Source: Rossellomorea vietnamensis
GTDB lineage: Bacteria; Bacillota; Bacilli; Bacillales; Bacillaceae_B
NCBI RefSeq assembly: GCF_008180615.1
Contig: NZ_VTEH01000006.1
Location: 120,870-184,869 of the forward strand
Reading direction: 5' to 3'
Length of the DNA: 64,000 bases
The stretch's first letter is position 1; the number at the start of each line of letters is the position of its first letter. This document shows, in pieces, positions 34,037-42,021 of this stretch. The translations under genes and the position numbers were made by a program. The notes below the pieces were generated by a model that saw only the letters and a program-made list of their open reading frames with translations, did not search any database and had not been told where the DNA came from.

Positions 34037-35593
34037 ATGCCTTGGCAAACGAAGAAGCCAGATTTAAAGAATGATCCGCGATATTTGGAGCCGAAGATTA
34101 ATGACGTTGCTGCACATTTGGCACAAAATGCGGAGATAATTAGTTTAGGTAATTACACAAATACACTAAAGAATCTACTTGAACAGGGCGTTCCTGTTGC
34201 TTTCACACAAGCTCTAACAATAACCGAAACAATCGAAATTCCCCTAGATGTACCTCTTTATCTGGACGGTAGAGGAAAGGGAAAATTAATCTTCCAAGGT
34301 ACGGGAGCGTGCATCAAAGTCAACAGGAGTAGGAGAGCGACATTAAAGGACTTCGAAATAGAAGGAACAGGGCAGTTCGATGGTCAAATAGGAATATTAT
34401 TTAGTAGCCCTAATGATTCTAACTTGTCAGAAGGCAGTAACACCGTTGAAATAGGTGGGATCATTGGGACTAAATTAGATACTCATATGATTTTAAACAC
34501 TGTTTATAATTCCGTAATTTATAAAAACCGTGGAAGATTAATCCGAAATGGAATTATTATTCGAGGAAAATGTATGGAAAATGAATTTGATGGCAATGTT
34601 ATGCTTGCTTCTTACAGAGCGCTAAGTCTTGAGAAATCAACGAATACTTCCTATACTGCGAATGGATTCTTCCCAGAAGGACAGTATTTCAGCGGTGCGA
34701 ACACTTTTGATCTTTACAATGATGATTTAGAAACGGAAAAGGCAACTGCTTCTACTATTTTTATTGAAAGTGGTTATGACATACGATTCACAGGAAATTA
34801 CATTGCAAATTTGAACGTAGATTATGGTTCACTAGTTCTTATAAAGTTGGATGAAACAGAATATAATCAATGTTTCTATATCTCTTTTGCTGATAACGGT
34901 TTACATGGTAGGGATATAAAAGTTTTAGATGCGAAAGCTAATGCGTTATATCCGTATGTAATATCTTTCTCGGATAACCAGATTAACTTTAATACTGGAA
35001 AATTTGTATTCACTAATGCTAACTTTGTTAAGGTTGTGGGCAATGAGTTAAAAGTTGACCATGATAAGAGAATAGCCGATATATTAGGCTCTAATAATAT
35101 AGACCTCACTTCAAATACAATTTATTATGGGAATACCTCCAATCCAACAAACTTAGCGGATACATGTGTTAACATTGATACTTCCAATGATATAAGCGTA
35201 AATGATAACGATATTATCTATGCGTTTAAAACTGTTTCAAATCCTGTTATTACTGAGACTGCAAGTCAAAGAGTAAGAAACCTTAACAATAAATACAAGG
35301 ATAAAATTAACTACAAAGAAGTAGCGTTAGCTAATGGTGGTTTTGTTTATTTCTGGAGACAAGGCGATATGGTTATGGGTTCAATACACACTAACACAGA
35401 GGTTTTAGTTAATGACACTGAAATAATCCCATATCCGTCTGAATTTAAACCAACAAACGGAATGAACTGGAAAGCTGAGTTCCCAATGGCAACAGGTGCT
35501 AATAATCGTATAGCACTAACTAATACAGGTATTCGATTTTTTGGAACGTCTGCTAACTATATGAGAGCTACATTTTTCTATGTTTCACAATAG
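34037..35593 (+). CDS. Tail spike / receptor-binding protein, beta-helix
   Basis: 518 residues. A short N-terminal anchor (MPWQTKKPDLKNDPRYLEPK) is followed by repeated short strands with N/D/G turns (NTVEIGGIIGTKLDTHMILN; FTNANFVKVVGNELKVDHDK) typical of a right-handed parallel beta-helix, and a C-terminal beta domain (GGFVYFWRQGDMVMGSIHTN). Such proteins bind or degrade surface polysaccharide. The gene is AT-rich between two CG-richer genes and is followed by its own terminator, suggesting exchange as a cassette. Confidence 0.75.
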   Translation: MPWQTKKPDLKNDPRYLEPKINDVAAHLAQNAEIISLGNYTNTLKNLLEQGVPVAFTQALTITETIEIPLDVPLYLDGRGKGKLIFQGTGACIKVNRSRRATLKDFEIEGTGQFDGQIGILFSSPNDSNLSEGSNTVEIGGIIGTKLDTHMILNTVYNSVIYKNRGRLIRNGIIIRGKCMENEFDGNVMLASYRALSLEKSTNTSYTANGFFPEGQYFSGANTFDLYNDDLETEKATASTIFIESGYDIRFTGNYIANLNVDYGSLVLIKLDETEYNQCFYISFADNGLHGRDIKVLDAKANALYPYVISFSDNQINFNTGKFVFTNANFVKVVGNELKVDHDKRIADILGSNNIDLTSNTIYYGNTSNPTNLADTCVNIDTSNDISVNDNDIIYAFKTVSNPVITETASQRVRNLNNKYKDKINYKEVALANGGFVYFWRQGDMVMGSIHTNTEVLVNDTEIIPYPSEFKPTNGMNWKAEFPMATGANNRIALTNTGIRFFGTSANYMRATFFYVSQ

Positions 35594-35613
35594 GACATTA
35601 ATACGCAACAACG

Positions 35614-35640
35614 AAGAGTCGGAATCCCCGGCTCTTTTTT
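35614..35640 (+). terminator. Terminator after the tail-spike gene
   Basis: AGAGTCGG and CCGGCTCT pair around AATCC and are followed by T6. It partly insulates the tail spike from the next tail gene. Confidence 0.8.
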
Positions 35641-35660
35641 ATATGTAAAGGAGGTGCGAC

Positions 35661-36857
35661 ATGCTCTCATTAGAACGTGACGGATTCACAGCGGCACAGG
35701 TTAAACTCGCTTTGCACCATCCACATCGACGAATCGACTTCCGATATGAACTACTCGACAAAGCCGGCAACAAGAAAGCCGACCTATACAACGTTCTCAG
35801 CGGTGAAATCACTCAGCAAGCGTTGGCGGTCATCAAGCGTACTGCCCGATTCACCTTGCGAGACGATGGCGAAATCAACTATCTGTCCGACCGCATTCGC
35901 CCGATTGTTCGGATTTATGTACCCGACCCGATAAACTACGGCTCCTATTACGCTTTCTTCTCGCAACAGTTTGCGCCACTTATCGAAGAAGCGAAGCGGG
36001 GAACGAAAGGCGGCTGGGTTGAATTTCCGATGGGCGAGTTTCTTCTGTCATCGCCAATACGCTATGAGGAAGGCGGTCAGGTGTTCCGGGAAGTGGATGC
36101 TTATGACGGTCTGACGATACTCAACGATGATAAATTCGTGGAGCCTTACGTTATCCCTGCTGGCACGAACTATGTGGATGCGGTGATAACGATTCTGAAA
36201 GGCGCTGGCATCACGAAATATAACATCGAATCGAGCGACAAAGTGACATCGAAGGACATCACGTTTGCAATCGGCAAGGAAAAACTGTTCGCCATTAACG
36301 AGTTGTTACGTGGTATTAACTACGAGTCCATACACGTTGATGTGAACGGTTATTTTACCTCGGCTTATTACCGCAGCCCAACGGATCGAGCGAGCGAATA
36401 TGACTACTTCACGGACTCGGAATCGGTGGTTGCCGGTGGATATTCGGAGGAATTGGATGTATTCGGGCTGCCGAACGTGTGGGTCGTGGTGGTGAAAGCA
36501 GAGGAAGAAGAGGCACCGATGGAATTTACGGCCAATTACACAAACGATGATCCTGACAATATCCTCTCTACCGTCAACAGAGGAAGGAACATAGTGGATT
36601 ATCGGGAAATAGACAACACAGCGGACCAGGCGAGTCTTGATGCTTATACAGAACGCTTGGCATATGAAGCTAACCAAACATTCGGGAAAGTGGAGTTTGA
36701 GACAGCACTGATGCCGATGCACGACTACTTTGATGTATTCAATGTTCATTTCAGTGACTTAGATATCAGCGGCAAATACTCGGAAACAGCGTGGACGATG
36801 CCGTTAGTGGTGGGTGGCAGGATGAAGCATGAGATAAGAAGAACAGAGTTTATATAA
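35661..36857 (+). CDS. Tail hub/baseplate-like protein, 398 aa
   Basis: ATG after AAAGGAGGTGCGAC. The sequence FRYELLDKAGNKKADLYNVL and IRPIVRIYVPDPINYGSYYA, then GGQVFREVDAYDGLTILNDD and a C-terminal FDVFNVHFSDLDISGKYSET, resembles gp27-like hub or prophage-tail proteins (DUF5047/5048 type). I recognise the class by organisation rather than a firm family match. High CG codons match the gene at 31717. Confidence 0.6.
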   Translation: MLSLERDGFTAAQVKLALHHPHRRIDFRYELLDKAGNKKADLYNVLSGEITQQALAVIKRTARFTLRDDGEINYLSDRIRPIVRIYVPDPINYGSYYAFFSQQFAPLIEEAKRGTKGGWVEFPMGEFLLSSPIRYEEGGQVFREVDAYDGLTILNDDKFVEPYVIPAGTNYVDAVITILKGAGITKYNIESSDKVTSKDITFAIGKEKLFAINELLRGINYESIHVDVNGYFTSAYYRSPTDRASEYDYFTDSESVVAGGYSEELDVFGLPNVWVVVVKAEEEEAPMEFTANYTNDDPDNILSTVNRGRNIVDYREIDNTADQASLDAYTERLAYEANQTFGKVEFETALMPMHDYFDVFNVHFSDLDISGKYSETAWTMPLVVGGRMKHEIRRTEFI

Positions 36858-36863
36858 AACATA

Positions 36864-36905
36864 AAAAGAGACTGCCACTCCAATGCCGGGAGACAGTCTC
36901 TTTAA
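36864..36905 (+). terminator. Strong terminator after the tail module
   Basis: AAAGAGACTG and CAGTCTCTTT form a long stem with an inner CTCC/GGGAG pairing, ending in TTTA. A TATAAT at 36947-36952 just downstream may start the lysis transcript, though no good -35 is visible. Confidence 0.8.
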
Positions 36906-37016
36906 GGTGTCGCTGCTGACGACAAATTCAATATACCATATTTTTCTATAATGTAGCTAGAGAAAGTTTTGTGGGATTTATAGGGGGTGTTTCTAAAAAT
37001 GAATGGAGATGACAAC

Positions 37017-37391
37017 ATGGATAAGATTGTTCAGGACCATGAGCAACGGTTAATCCAGAATGAACATGAGATTAAAGAACTCAAAGCCAATCAAACGGAG
37101 TTCACTAATCAAATGAGGGACTTGAAATATAACCAGGAGCATACCCAAAACAGCGTGATAAAACTAGAAAATAGCGTGCTTAAAGCCAATGGTGAACAAA
37201 AGGAATTACTGAATAAGCTAATCGACAACATGATTGATACGAATAAAGAAAACCGAGTGAATGAATTCGATTTGCAAAAAAGCGAACATGAATTAAAGAA
37301 GGAAGCTCAAAAAAATAGATGGGATCTCACACTTAAAATCGTTCAAAGTGGCGGGATTCTATTTTTATTAGTTGAGTATTTCATAAGATAG
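37017..37391 (+). CDS. XhlA/BhlA-type lysis-associated membrane protein
   Basis: 124 residues from ATG 37017 (after ATGGAGATGACAAC); a longer frame begins at 36987. Charged coiled coil for 100 residues (DHEQRLIQNEHEIKELKANQ) followed by a single C-terminal membrane helix (WDLTLKIVQSGGILFLLVEY). This is the shape of hemolysin XhlA-like proteins encoded beside Bacillus phage holins. Confidence 0.75.
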   Translation: MDKIVQDHEQRLIQNEHEIKELKANQTEFTNQMRDLKYNQEHTQNSVIKLENSVLKANGEQKELLNKLIDNMIDTNKENRVNEFDLQKSEHELKKEAQKNRWDLTLKIVQSGGILFLLVEYFIR

Positions 37392-37402
37392 GGGGAAATA
37401 AA

Positions 37403-37600
37403 ATGAATTCTCGTTTTAAGAATTATGCTCTATGGGTGGCTTTAGCTTCATTAATCGGATTGTTTGTGCAGGATGCTGGGTTGCTGGCTCCTGAGAAGTA
37501 CGATGAATATGTCAATGCTGTGTTAGCTGTCTTGATTGCTGCAGGAGTCATTGTTAATCCGTCACTTGGTAAAGGGTTAAAAGACGAGGGGGTAAAATAA
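37403..37600 (+). CDS. Holin, phi-LC3 family
   Basis: 65 residues: NSRFKNYALWVALASLIGLF, a polar turn, then AVLAVLIAAGVIVNPSLGKG and a charged tail. Two membrane segments and the NP-S-x-G-x-G-L-K-D ending are typical of the phi-LC3 class (PF04531). It opens the membrane for the amidase, whose ATG overlaps this stop. Confidence 0.93.
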   Translation: MNSRFKNYALWVALASLIGLFVQDAGLLAPEKYDEYVNAVLAVLIAAGVIVNPSLGKGLKDEGVK

Positions 37601-38445
37601 TGATATATGTAGTCTTACGAGATGGCGGTCATGGTAAGGGGCAACCAGGTAAAGAAACTCCTTACATCAAATCTCTAGGTCGCAGGATTCAAGAAGAAGA
37701 ATTTAATGAGCCTGTGAGTGAACTGTTTGGGGAAGAGATAAAAAGACATGGCGTGATAGTACATGATATTTCAGCAGGTACTCACAATGTTCCGTTAAAA
37801 GAGAGAACCGATGAAGCTAACCGCCTGTTGAATTATTACGTCAGGAAATATGGTGCAGCTAATGTAAGGGTAGTTTTAGTCAGCTTCCACTTCAACGCAT
37901 TTGACGGAACCTTTGAAGGTGCTAACCCTAGCGGCATATCAGTCCATATACAGCCCGGAAGTACCCATGCACGACGTTTAGCGGAGTGTGTAGGCAAATA
38001 CCTTCGACAAGGTACTAAACAGGTGTACAGGGGCATTGTGGAGCAGAATCTTCACATCACCAGAGAGTTTGATGGAGTGGGGATCCTAACCGAGAATGGA
38101 TTCATGGACCATCAAGGCGAAGCGGAGTTAATGCTTGATAAGGATTTCCAGAAGGAAGTAGCCAGGGAAACAGCGCAAGGCGTGTTGGAATACTTCGGTC
38201 TATCTTACAAGGAAGTAAAAAAGGAGGAAGTTAAAGTGGCTAAGATAGAAGCGGATAAAGTGAATGTATCAGGTCGTGATGTGAATGTGGTTAGTGAGTG
38301 GGCTGAAAAGGATTGGAAAGAAGTTACAGACAATGGATATTTTGATGGCAAGCGGCCGGGAGATAACCTCACAAGGGAAGAAGCAGCTATCGTTATTAAC
38401 AGATTGAGACGAAACTTCCTGGAGTTGCTGCAAGATTATAAGTAA
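37600..38445 (+). CDS. Endolysin: N-acetylmuramoyl-L-alanine amidase
   Basis: 281 residues. Amidase_3-type catalytic domain at 1-200: DGGHGKG (Zn His), LVSFHFNAFDG (second His) and LTENGFMDH (catalytic Glu). A short linker leads to a C-terminal SLH-like wall-binding segment (WAEKDWKEVTDNGYFDGKRP followed by TREEAAIVINRL). It cleaves the amide between muramic acid and L-alanine to lyse the host. Confidence 0.93.
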   Translation: MIYVVLRDGGHGKGQPGKETPYIKSLGRRIQEEEFNEPVSELFGEEIKRHGVIVHDISAGTHNVPLKERTDEANRLLNYYVRKYGAANVRVVLVSFHFNAFDGTFEGANPSGISVHIQPGSTHARRLAECVGKYLRQGTKQVYRGIVEQNLHITREFDGVGILTENGFMDHQGEAELMLDKDFQKEVARETAQGVLEYFGLSYKEVKKEEVKVAKIEADKVNVSGRDVNVVSEWAEKDWKEVTDNGYFDGKRPGDNLTREEAAIVINRLRRNFLELLQDYK

Positions 38446-38450
38446 CAGAT

Positions 38451-38480
38451 AAGCCCCTGCTTATATGCGGGGGCCTTTTT
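38451..38480. terminator. Bidirectional terminator between converging genes
   Basis: AAGCCCCTGC and GCGGGGGCC pair around TTATAT, with T5 on the + side and an A-rich flank that serves the reverse strand. It ends the lysis operon and overlaps the stop of the reverse-strand gene at 38461. Confidence 0.8.
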
Positions 38481-38676
38481 CTATTTCTATAACCTCTTCC
38501 GTGATATCCTCATCGTCTGCCGTCACCTTGATAATCTCCAACGGCCGATTCCCGGTCTCTCGCCTTATCCTCCGTATCAACCTATGCCCGGATTCCACTT
38601 TATCCTTATAGCCGTAATCATTCCAGCGTGCTTTTACTCCGGCTATCTCCACTATGGCTTCTATGTTGTATTTCAA
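38461..38676 (-). CDS. Phage accessory protein of unknown function, 71 aa
   Basis: MKYNIEAIVEIAGVKARWND start, beta-rich then acidic at the end. It is the last gene of a five-gene reverse cluster and overlaps the preceding gene by four bases. No family recognised. Confidence 0.55.
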   Translation of the reverse strand: MKYNIEAIVEIAGVKARWNDYGYKDKVESGHRLIRRIRRETGNRPLEIIKVTADDEDITEEVIEIEKGPRI

Positions 38677-38822
38677 AATTTATAAATCTTCCTTACAACG
38701 TCGATAGCTTCTTTTTCAGTGCATTGATACTCTTCCATATGGTGATATACATCCGCCCAAAAGTTATTTATCTCCTCGGTTTCGTAAAGATATTGGTCTG
38801 CCATCGCTAAATTCCCATCCAT
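38673..38822 (-). CDS. Small phage accessory protein, 49 aa
   Basis: The ATG at 38822 follows GAAGGAGGAATAAA on the reverse strand, so the longer frame from 38870 is not used. Product MDGNLAMADQYLYETEEINN... is acidic and helical. Coupled to the gene at 38461. Unknown function. Confidence 0.6.
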   Translation of the reverse strand: MDGNLAMADQYLYETEEINNFWADVYHHMEEYQCTEKEAIDVVRKIYKF

Positions 38823-38838
38823 TTTTATTCCTCCTTCA

Positions 38839-38973
38839 TTACATCTTCGAATTGTTGTCTTGACGTTCAATTTTTATTTCATCAATGTTTATCGTTTGTC
38901 CTTCATTTAATGTGGCTACTGTCATATCCATGTCATGCTTTAGTAATTCCTGTATTAATTCTCTCACTGTCAT
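38839..38973 (-). CDS. Small phage accessory protein, 44 aa
   Basis: A reverse-strand ATG at 38973 opens MTVRELIQELLKHDMDMTVA... and ends at TAA 38841-38839, just ahead of the next ribosome-binding site. The pattern V-R-E-L-I-x-x-L is common in short phage accessory proteins. It is too short for most gene callers. Confidence 0.6.
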   Translation of the reverse strand: MTVRELIQELLKHDMDMTVATLNEGQTINIDEIKIERQDNNSKM

Positions 38974-39064
38974 TTCTTGCGCACCCTTCCATATGTTGCA
39001 TTTTTTGTGTCGATTATCAGTCCAGATTCAGACCACTATCAGTCCATATCATCGAATAGTGCAT

Positions 39065-39241
39065 TTACTTATGCTTAATTTGAGATTGTTTTAACCATAT
39101 TTCTGTTGTGCCAATCTTTACTTTCACATCATCTAAATCATCGTCAACTTCAACGATTTTCACCTCTGTAAAAACAACTTCCCCAACTCGATAAGCAGGA
39201 TATTTTTTATACATATCTCCAATCTCGTGTTTTTCAGACAC
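39065..39241 (-). CDS. Phage accessory protein of unknown function, 58 aa
   Basis: A reverse-strand GTG at 39241 lies about seven bases after GGAGGG; the ATG at 39256 overlaps that site and is less likely. The product is a small beta protein (YRVGEVVFTEVKIVEVDDDL). Unknown function. Confidence 0.5.
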   Translation of the reverse strand: MSEKHEIGDMYKKYPAYRVGEVVFTEVKIVEVDDDLDDVKVKIGTTEIWLKQSQIKHK

Positions 39242-39274
39242 TTGAATTCCCTCCATTTCTTACACAGGTTGTGT

Positions 39275-39505
39275 CTACTGTTCGATTTCCACTTCTTCAA
39301 ACATCTCTTCAACACTTACACCCAACACTCTCTGGAGCTTCAAAATATAAACAACATTCGGTGTTGAGTTAGCATAACCCTTTTCATTCTTACACCAGTT
39401 AGTCACTTGTGATTGAGTCGCTTCGATCTGTTCAGCTACCCACTTCATCTTCAATCCTTTTGCTTCGATAATTTCTCCTAATCGGCTGCGAACTTTACTT
39501 TTCAA
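39275..39505 (-). CDS. XRE-family regulator heading the reverse cluster
   Basis: 76 residues, TTG start at 39505 with AGGAG upstream. RLGEIIEAKGLKMKWVAEQI followed by EATQSQVTNWCKNEKGYANS is a helix-turn-helix of the YdaS/XRE kind. It is the first gene of the reverse transcript and expressed from the promoter at 39561-39589, probably in the lysogen. It may control its own cluster or the divergent FtsK block. Confidence 0.75.
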   Translation of the reverse strand: MKSKVRSRLGEIIEAKGLKMKWVAEQIEATQSQVTNWCKNEKGYANSTPNVVYILKLQRVLGVSVEEMFEEVEIEQ

Positions 39506-39560
39506 TTCAGTACAACTCCTAAGTATATGACTTCCTCCTTTCTATTATGTCCTTTATTTA

Positions 39561-39612
39561 ATTATAATTCAACTGATAAAAAAGTACAAGTAAAATTATA
39601 AAAATTTATAAT
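39561..39612 (-). promoter_or_regulatory. Promoter and palindrome for the reverse accessory cluster
   Basis: On the reverse strand, TTGTAC (39589-39584), 17 bp, and TATAAT (39566-39561) form a good sigma-A promoter. An AT-rich palindrome, ATTATAAAAATTTATAAT (39595-39612), lies just upstream of the -35 box and could be an operator or UP element. Confidence 0.65.
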
Positions 39613-39671
39613 CATTTTCATTCATTCCCCATACAATGACGTATACAAAGCGAAAGGGAGTGAACAACATC

Positions 39672-39854
39672 ATGGATCCATTTACATTCGGGATAGTTGC
39701 CACTGGATCATTGGGAGGGGGATTACTGCTGCTTGCCGCACTGGATAAAGGGGGTTTTTCCATTAATGAGGACTTACTCGTAATTGTCGTTGAAGTCATC
39801 AAAGCTGGTGCGATACTCAAGTTCTTATCATACATCAGTCAATTATTCATCTAG
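39672..39854 (+). CDS. Small phage membrane protein, 60 aa
   Basis: ATG 39672 follows AAGGGAGTGAAC. MDPFTFGIVATGSLGGGLLL and ITVVEVIKAG-like second stretch give two hydrophobic segments. It is divergent from the XRE gene and upstream of the FtsK block. Function unknown. Confidence 0.6.
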   Translation: MDPFTFGIVATGSLGGGLLLLAALDKGGFSINEDLLVIVVEVIKAGAILKFLSYISQLFI

Positions 39855-39933
39855 TGTCTATTTCAATGACTGCTGCCATGTGCTTTAGGTCGGTTATGTT
39901 TGCCTGTCCTGGCATTTCATTTCAAAACCGGCT

Positions 39934-39951
39934 GATATATTATCATATATC
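39934..39951. promoter_or_regulatory. AT-rich palindrome upstream of the FtsK block
   Basis: GATATAT-TATC-ATATATC is an 18-bp perfect inverted repeat about 40 bp upstream of the gene at 39994. It may be an operator; no protein can be assigned. Confidence 0.4.
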
Positions 39952-39993
39952 TTTTTCCGATGCTTCTTATCGTAAAAACAGGAGGGGATTTTG

Positions 39994-40248
39994 TTGAACA
40001 TTTTAGGCACAGTATTTCATACCATCGCTAACAGTAAGGTTAATCGAGAAAGGCTCAGAGACAACGAATATAAGGAGTTAGACTATTCACCTTATCTATT
40101 CTCTTCAAGCCACCTAAACAGCCTTATGGAGGATTCTGAGGACAAAGAAGAACACGATTCCATCCTAGACCACATGTACCGTTTCGATGCTTGTGAGGTG
40201 GACTCATACAGGAGTATTGAAAGTAAAATCATTAAGAGGTATTGGTGA
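39994..40248 (+). CDS. Phage protein of unknown function, 84 aa
   Basis: TTG 39994 is six bases after GGAGGGG; an adjacent TTG at 39991 is the alternative. Acidic soluble protein (YKELDYSPYLFSSSHLNSLM; SILDHMYRFDACEVDSYRSI). Its stop overlaps the FtsK-like start (TGATG), so it is probably part of that module. Confidence 0.55.
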   Translation: MNILGTVFHTIANSKVNRERLRDNEYKELDYSPYLFSSSHLNSLMEDSEDKEEHDSILDHMYRFDACEVDSYRSIESKIIKRYW

Positions 40249-41429
40249 TGCTTGAACTTCTCGCCATTCCCGCGGTCATTGTAGGGGCTGCCCTCATTCC
40301 CAGGAAGAAAAATGATAAGCGAACCATTCAGCAAGTGTTAATTAATCGGAAAATATGCTTCAAGAAAGGTGATAACCTTATCTATCCTAAACTGAAATCG
40401 AAGCACGACAGAGGAACGCATACCACATACATCTATACGCTTCCTAGAGGGATGCCAAGTGAGATATTCGAGGATTTACTCCCAGCATTAAAAGAAGCGC
40501 TTAACAGGGAAGTGGAGTACGAATATGAAGGAGTGTTGAAGTTGAGAGTGTTTAATGAGAAGTTACCGGAGCGATGGGATTACGATGAAAGTCTAGTCCG
40601 GCCGAACACCTGGGAAGTACCGATTGGGAGGAATCATCAAGGGGTTTTGTATCACGACTTTGAAAAGTACCCTCATCTCCTTAATGGTGGAGTCACCCGA
40701 TTTGGGAAAACGGTATTCATGAAAGAAGTATTTCACACGTTGATGATGAATCAACCGGAGAATGTGGAGTTTTATATCCTGGATTTAAAGGCCGGCTTGG
40801 AGTTTTACAAGTACAAAGTATTTCCACAGGTGAAGGAAGTGGCCTGTGATGTGTACGAAGCAGCAGAAGTATTAATGACGATAACCGAGGATCTAAAGAA
40901 AAAGGAATTGATGTTCCGAGACAAAGGCTACACCAACATTATCGACTCGCCTATCAAAAAGAGAACATTCATTATTGTGGATGAAGGAGCTGAACTATCA
41001 CCGAATGTTATCAAGGATAAAAAGGCCAAGAAATACGCTGAGTTTTGTCAGGCTGCCCTTAGTGAGATTGCCCGAATAGGTGGAGCTGTTGGAATGCGCC
41101 TGATCTACGCCACTCAATACCCGACCAAGGAAGCTGTACCGATGCAAGTGAAAATGAACATTGTCGCTCGTATCTCATTTGTTTGCGCTTCGCGAATTGC
41201 AAGTCAGGTTCTTCTGGATGAAGTAGGAGCAGAGGATTTACCATCTATTCCAGGCAGAGCCATATACATGGTGGAGAAGAAAAGAGAAGTCCAAGTGCCG
41301 TATATTGACGATAAAATGATGTTTAAAATGATGGAGGGAAGGGCGGATGAATTCACGACACGAAGAACTGTTAATGACGATAGACCGATTGGGGATAGTG
41401 AAAATCAAACACCTGTTAAGCATCCATAA
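40248..41429 (+). CDS. FtsK/SpoIIIE-type DNA translocase
   Basis: 393 residues. A short hydrophobic N-terminus (LELLAIPAVIVGAALIP) is followed by an FtsK-type motor with Walker A GGVTRFGKT (147-155) and Walker B FIIVDEGAEL (241-250). Related proteins move double-stranded DNA in conjugative elements (ConQ/YdcQ) and occur near the right end of Bacillus prophages. It overlaps the replication-relaxation gene by 83 bases, a strong sign of joint action on phage DNA, perhaps plasmid-like replication or transfer. Confidence 0.85.
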   Translation: MLELLAIPAVIVGAALIPRKKNDKRTIQQVLINRKICFKKGDNLIYPKLKSKHDRGTHTTYIYTLPRGMPSEIFEDLLPALKEALNREVEYEYEGVLKLRVFNEKLPERWDYDESLVRPNTWEVPIGRNHQGVLYHDFEKYPHLLNGGVTRFGKTVFMKEVFHTLMMNQPENVEFYILDLKAGLEFYKYKVFPQVKEVACDVYEAAEVLMTITEDLKKKELMFRDKGYTNIIDSPIKKRTFIIVDEGAELSPNVIKDKKAKKYAEFCQAALSEIARIGGAVGMRLIYATQYPTKEAVPMQVKMNIVARISFVCASRIASQVLLDEVGAEDLPSIPGRAIYMVEKKREVQVPYIDDKMMFKMMEGRADEFTTRRTVNDDRPIGDSENQTPVKHP

Positions 41430-41991
41430 TTTAAGCAGCTACCGGAATGCGTGCCGGGTGGTGAATCAATTATCTGAATATACCCATCAAATTTATTATG
41501 AAAAGGAAAAGGTGATATACCTCAACAAAGCCGGCCGGGAATACATCGGGTCCGATAAAGAAGTCACCAAGTCCATGCAGATAGGTCACTACCTACTAAG
41601 GAATGATGTCTATATTCATTTCGACTGCCCTTATGACTGGAAGAATGAATACACCTTAGAAGTGGAGGAAGCACCCAGCAGGAAGGTGGATGGGATTATC
41701 TTTGGGGATCAGATGAAGGTGAACAATAAAAAGAAAGTGGTGGCCGATGCTTTATTCACGCGAAACGGATATACCCACATTATCGAGATTGACAATCAGC
41801 TCAACATGACAGACAACCGGAAGAAGGTGCAAAGCTATGCAGAGATTATCCCATTGGTACGAAAGAATTTCGAGAGTACACCCATTATCTATTTTTTTAC
41901 CACAACCGAAGCGAGGAAGACGAAGCTATCAGCGTGGTTAAGGGAACGGAGTTTGCGGGCAGAGGTGAAGTTATATGATGAAATTAAATGA
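41347..41991 (+). CDS. Replication-relaxation family protein
   Basis: 214 residues, ATG after AGGGAAGGGCG. N-terminal winged helix (HEELLMTIDRLGIVKIKHLL), then RKVDGIIFGDQMKVNNKKKV and YTHIIEIDNQLNMTDNRKKV, the pattern of PF13814 proteins needed for plasmid replication or mobilisation. It is the last phage gene before the comGA junction. Its 5' end lies within the FtsK-like gene. Confidence 0.8.
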   Translation: MNSRHEELLMTIDRLGIVKIKHLLSIHNLSSYRNACRVVNQLSEYTHQIYYEKEKVIYLNKAGREYIGSDKEVTKSMQIGHYLLRNDVYIHFDCPYDWKNEYTLEVEEAPSRKVDGIIFGDQMKVNNKKKVVADALFTRNGYTHIIEIDNQLNMTDNRKKVQSYAEIIPLVRKNFESTPIIYFFTTTEARKTKLSAWLRERSLRAEVKLYDEIK

Positions 41992-42021
41992 GGTGTCTTC
42001 TATAAAGACCAAACACCTCAG
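41990..42021. other. Right prophage-host junction with hairpin
   Basis: GAGGTGT and ACACCTC (41990-41996 and 42015-42021) form inverted arms with an inner GTCTT/AAGAC. Phage coding ends at 41991, and clear ComGA similarity resumes at W-H-E-I (42022). The attachment core is therefore within this stretch or its immediate right edge. The hairpin lacks a T run, so it may be part of the att site or a weak terminator. Confidence 0.5.

Larger units (their letters stand above)
1..42020 (+). mobile_element. Prophage, right-hand ~42 kb, inserted in comGA
   Basis: Nearly continuous phage modules run left to right: lysogeny switch, recombination, replication, late regulator, terminase, head, tail, lysis, then a right-end accessory block. 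Immediately after the last phage gene the sequence becomes the 3' part of comGA, followed in order by comGB-comGG, so the right junction lies between the phage stop at 41991 and about 42022. The left junction, integrase and any excisionase are not in the window. No decay is visible in the structural genes, so the element may be functional; that is inference. Confidence 0.95.
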
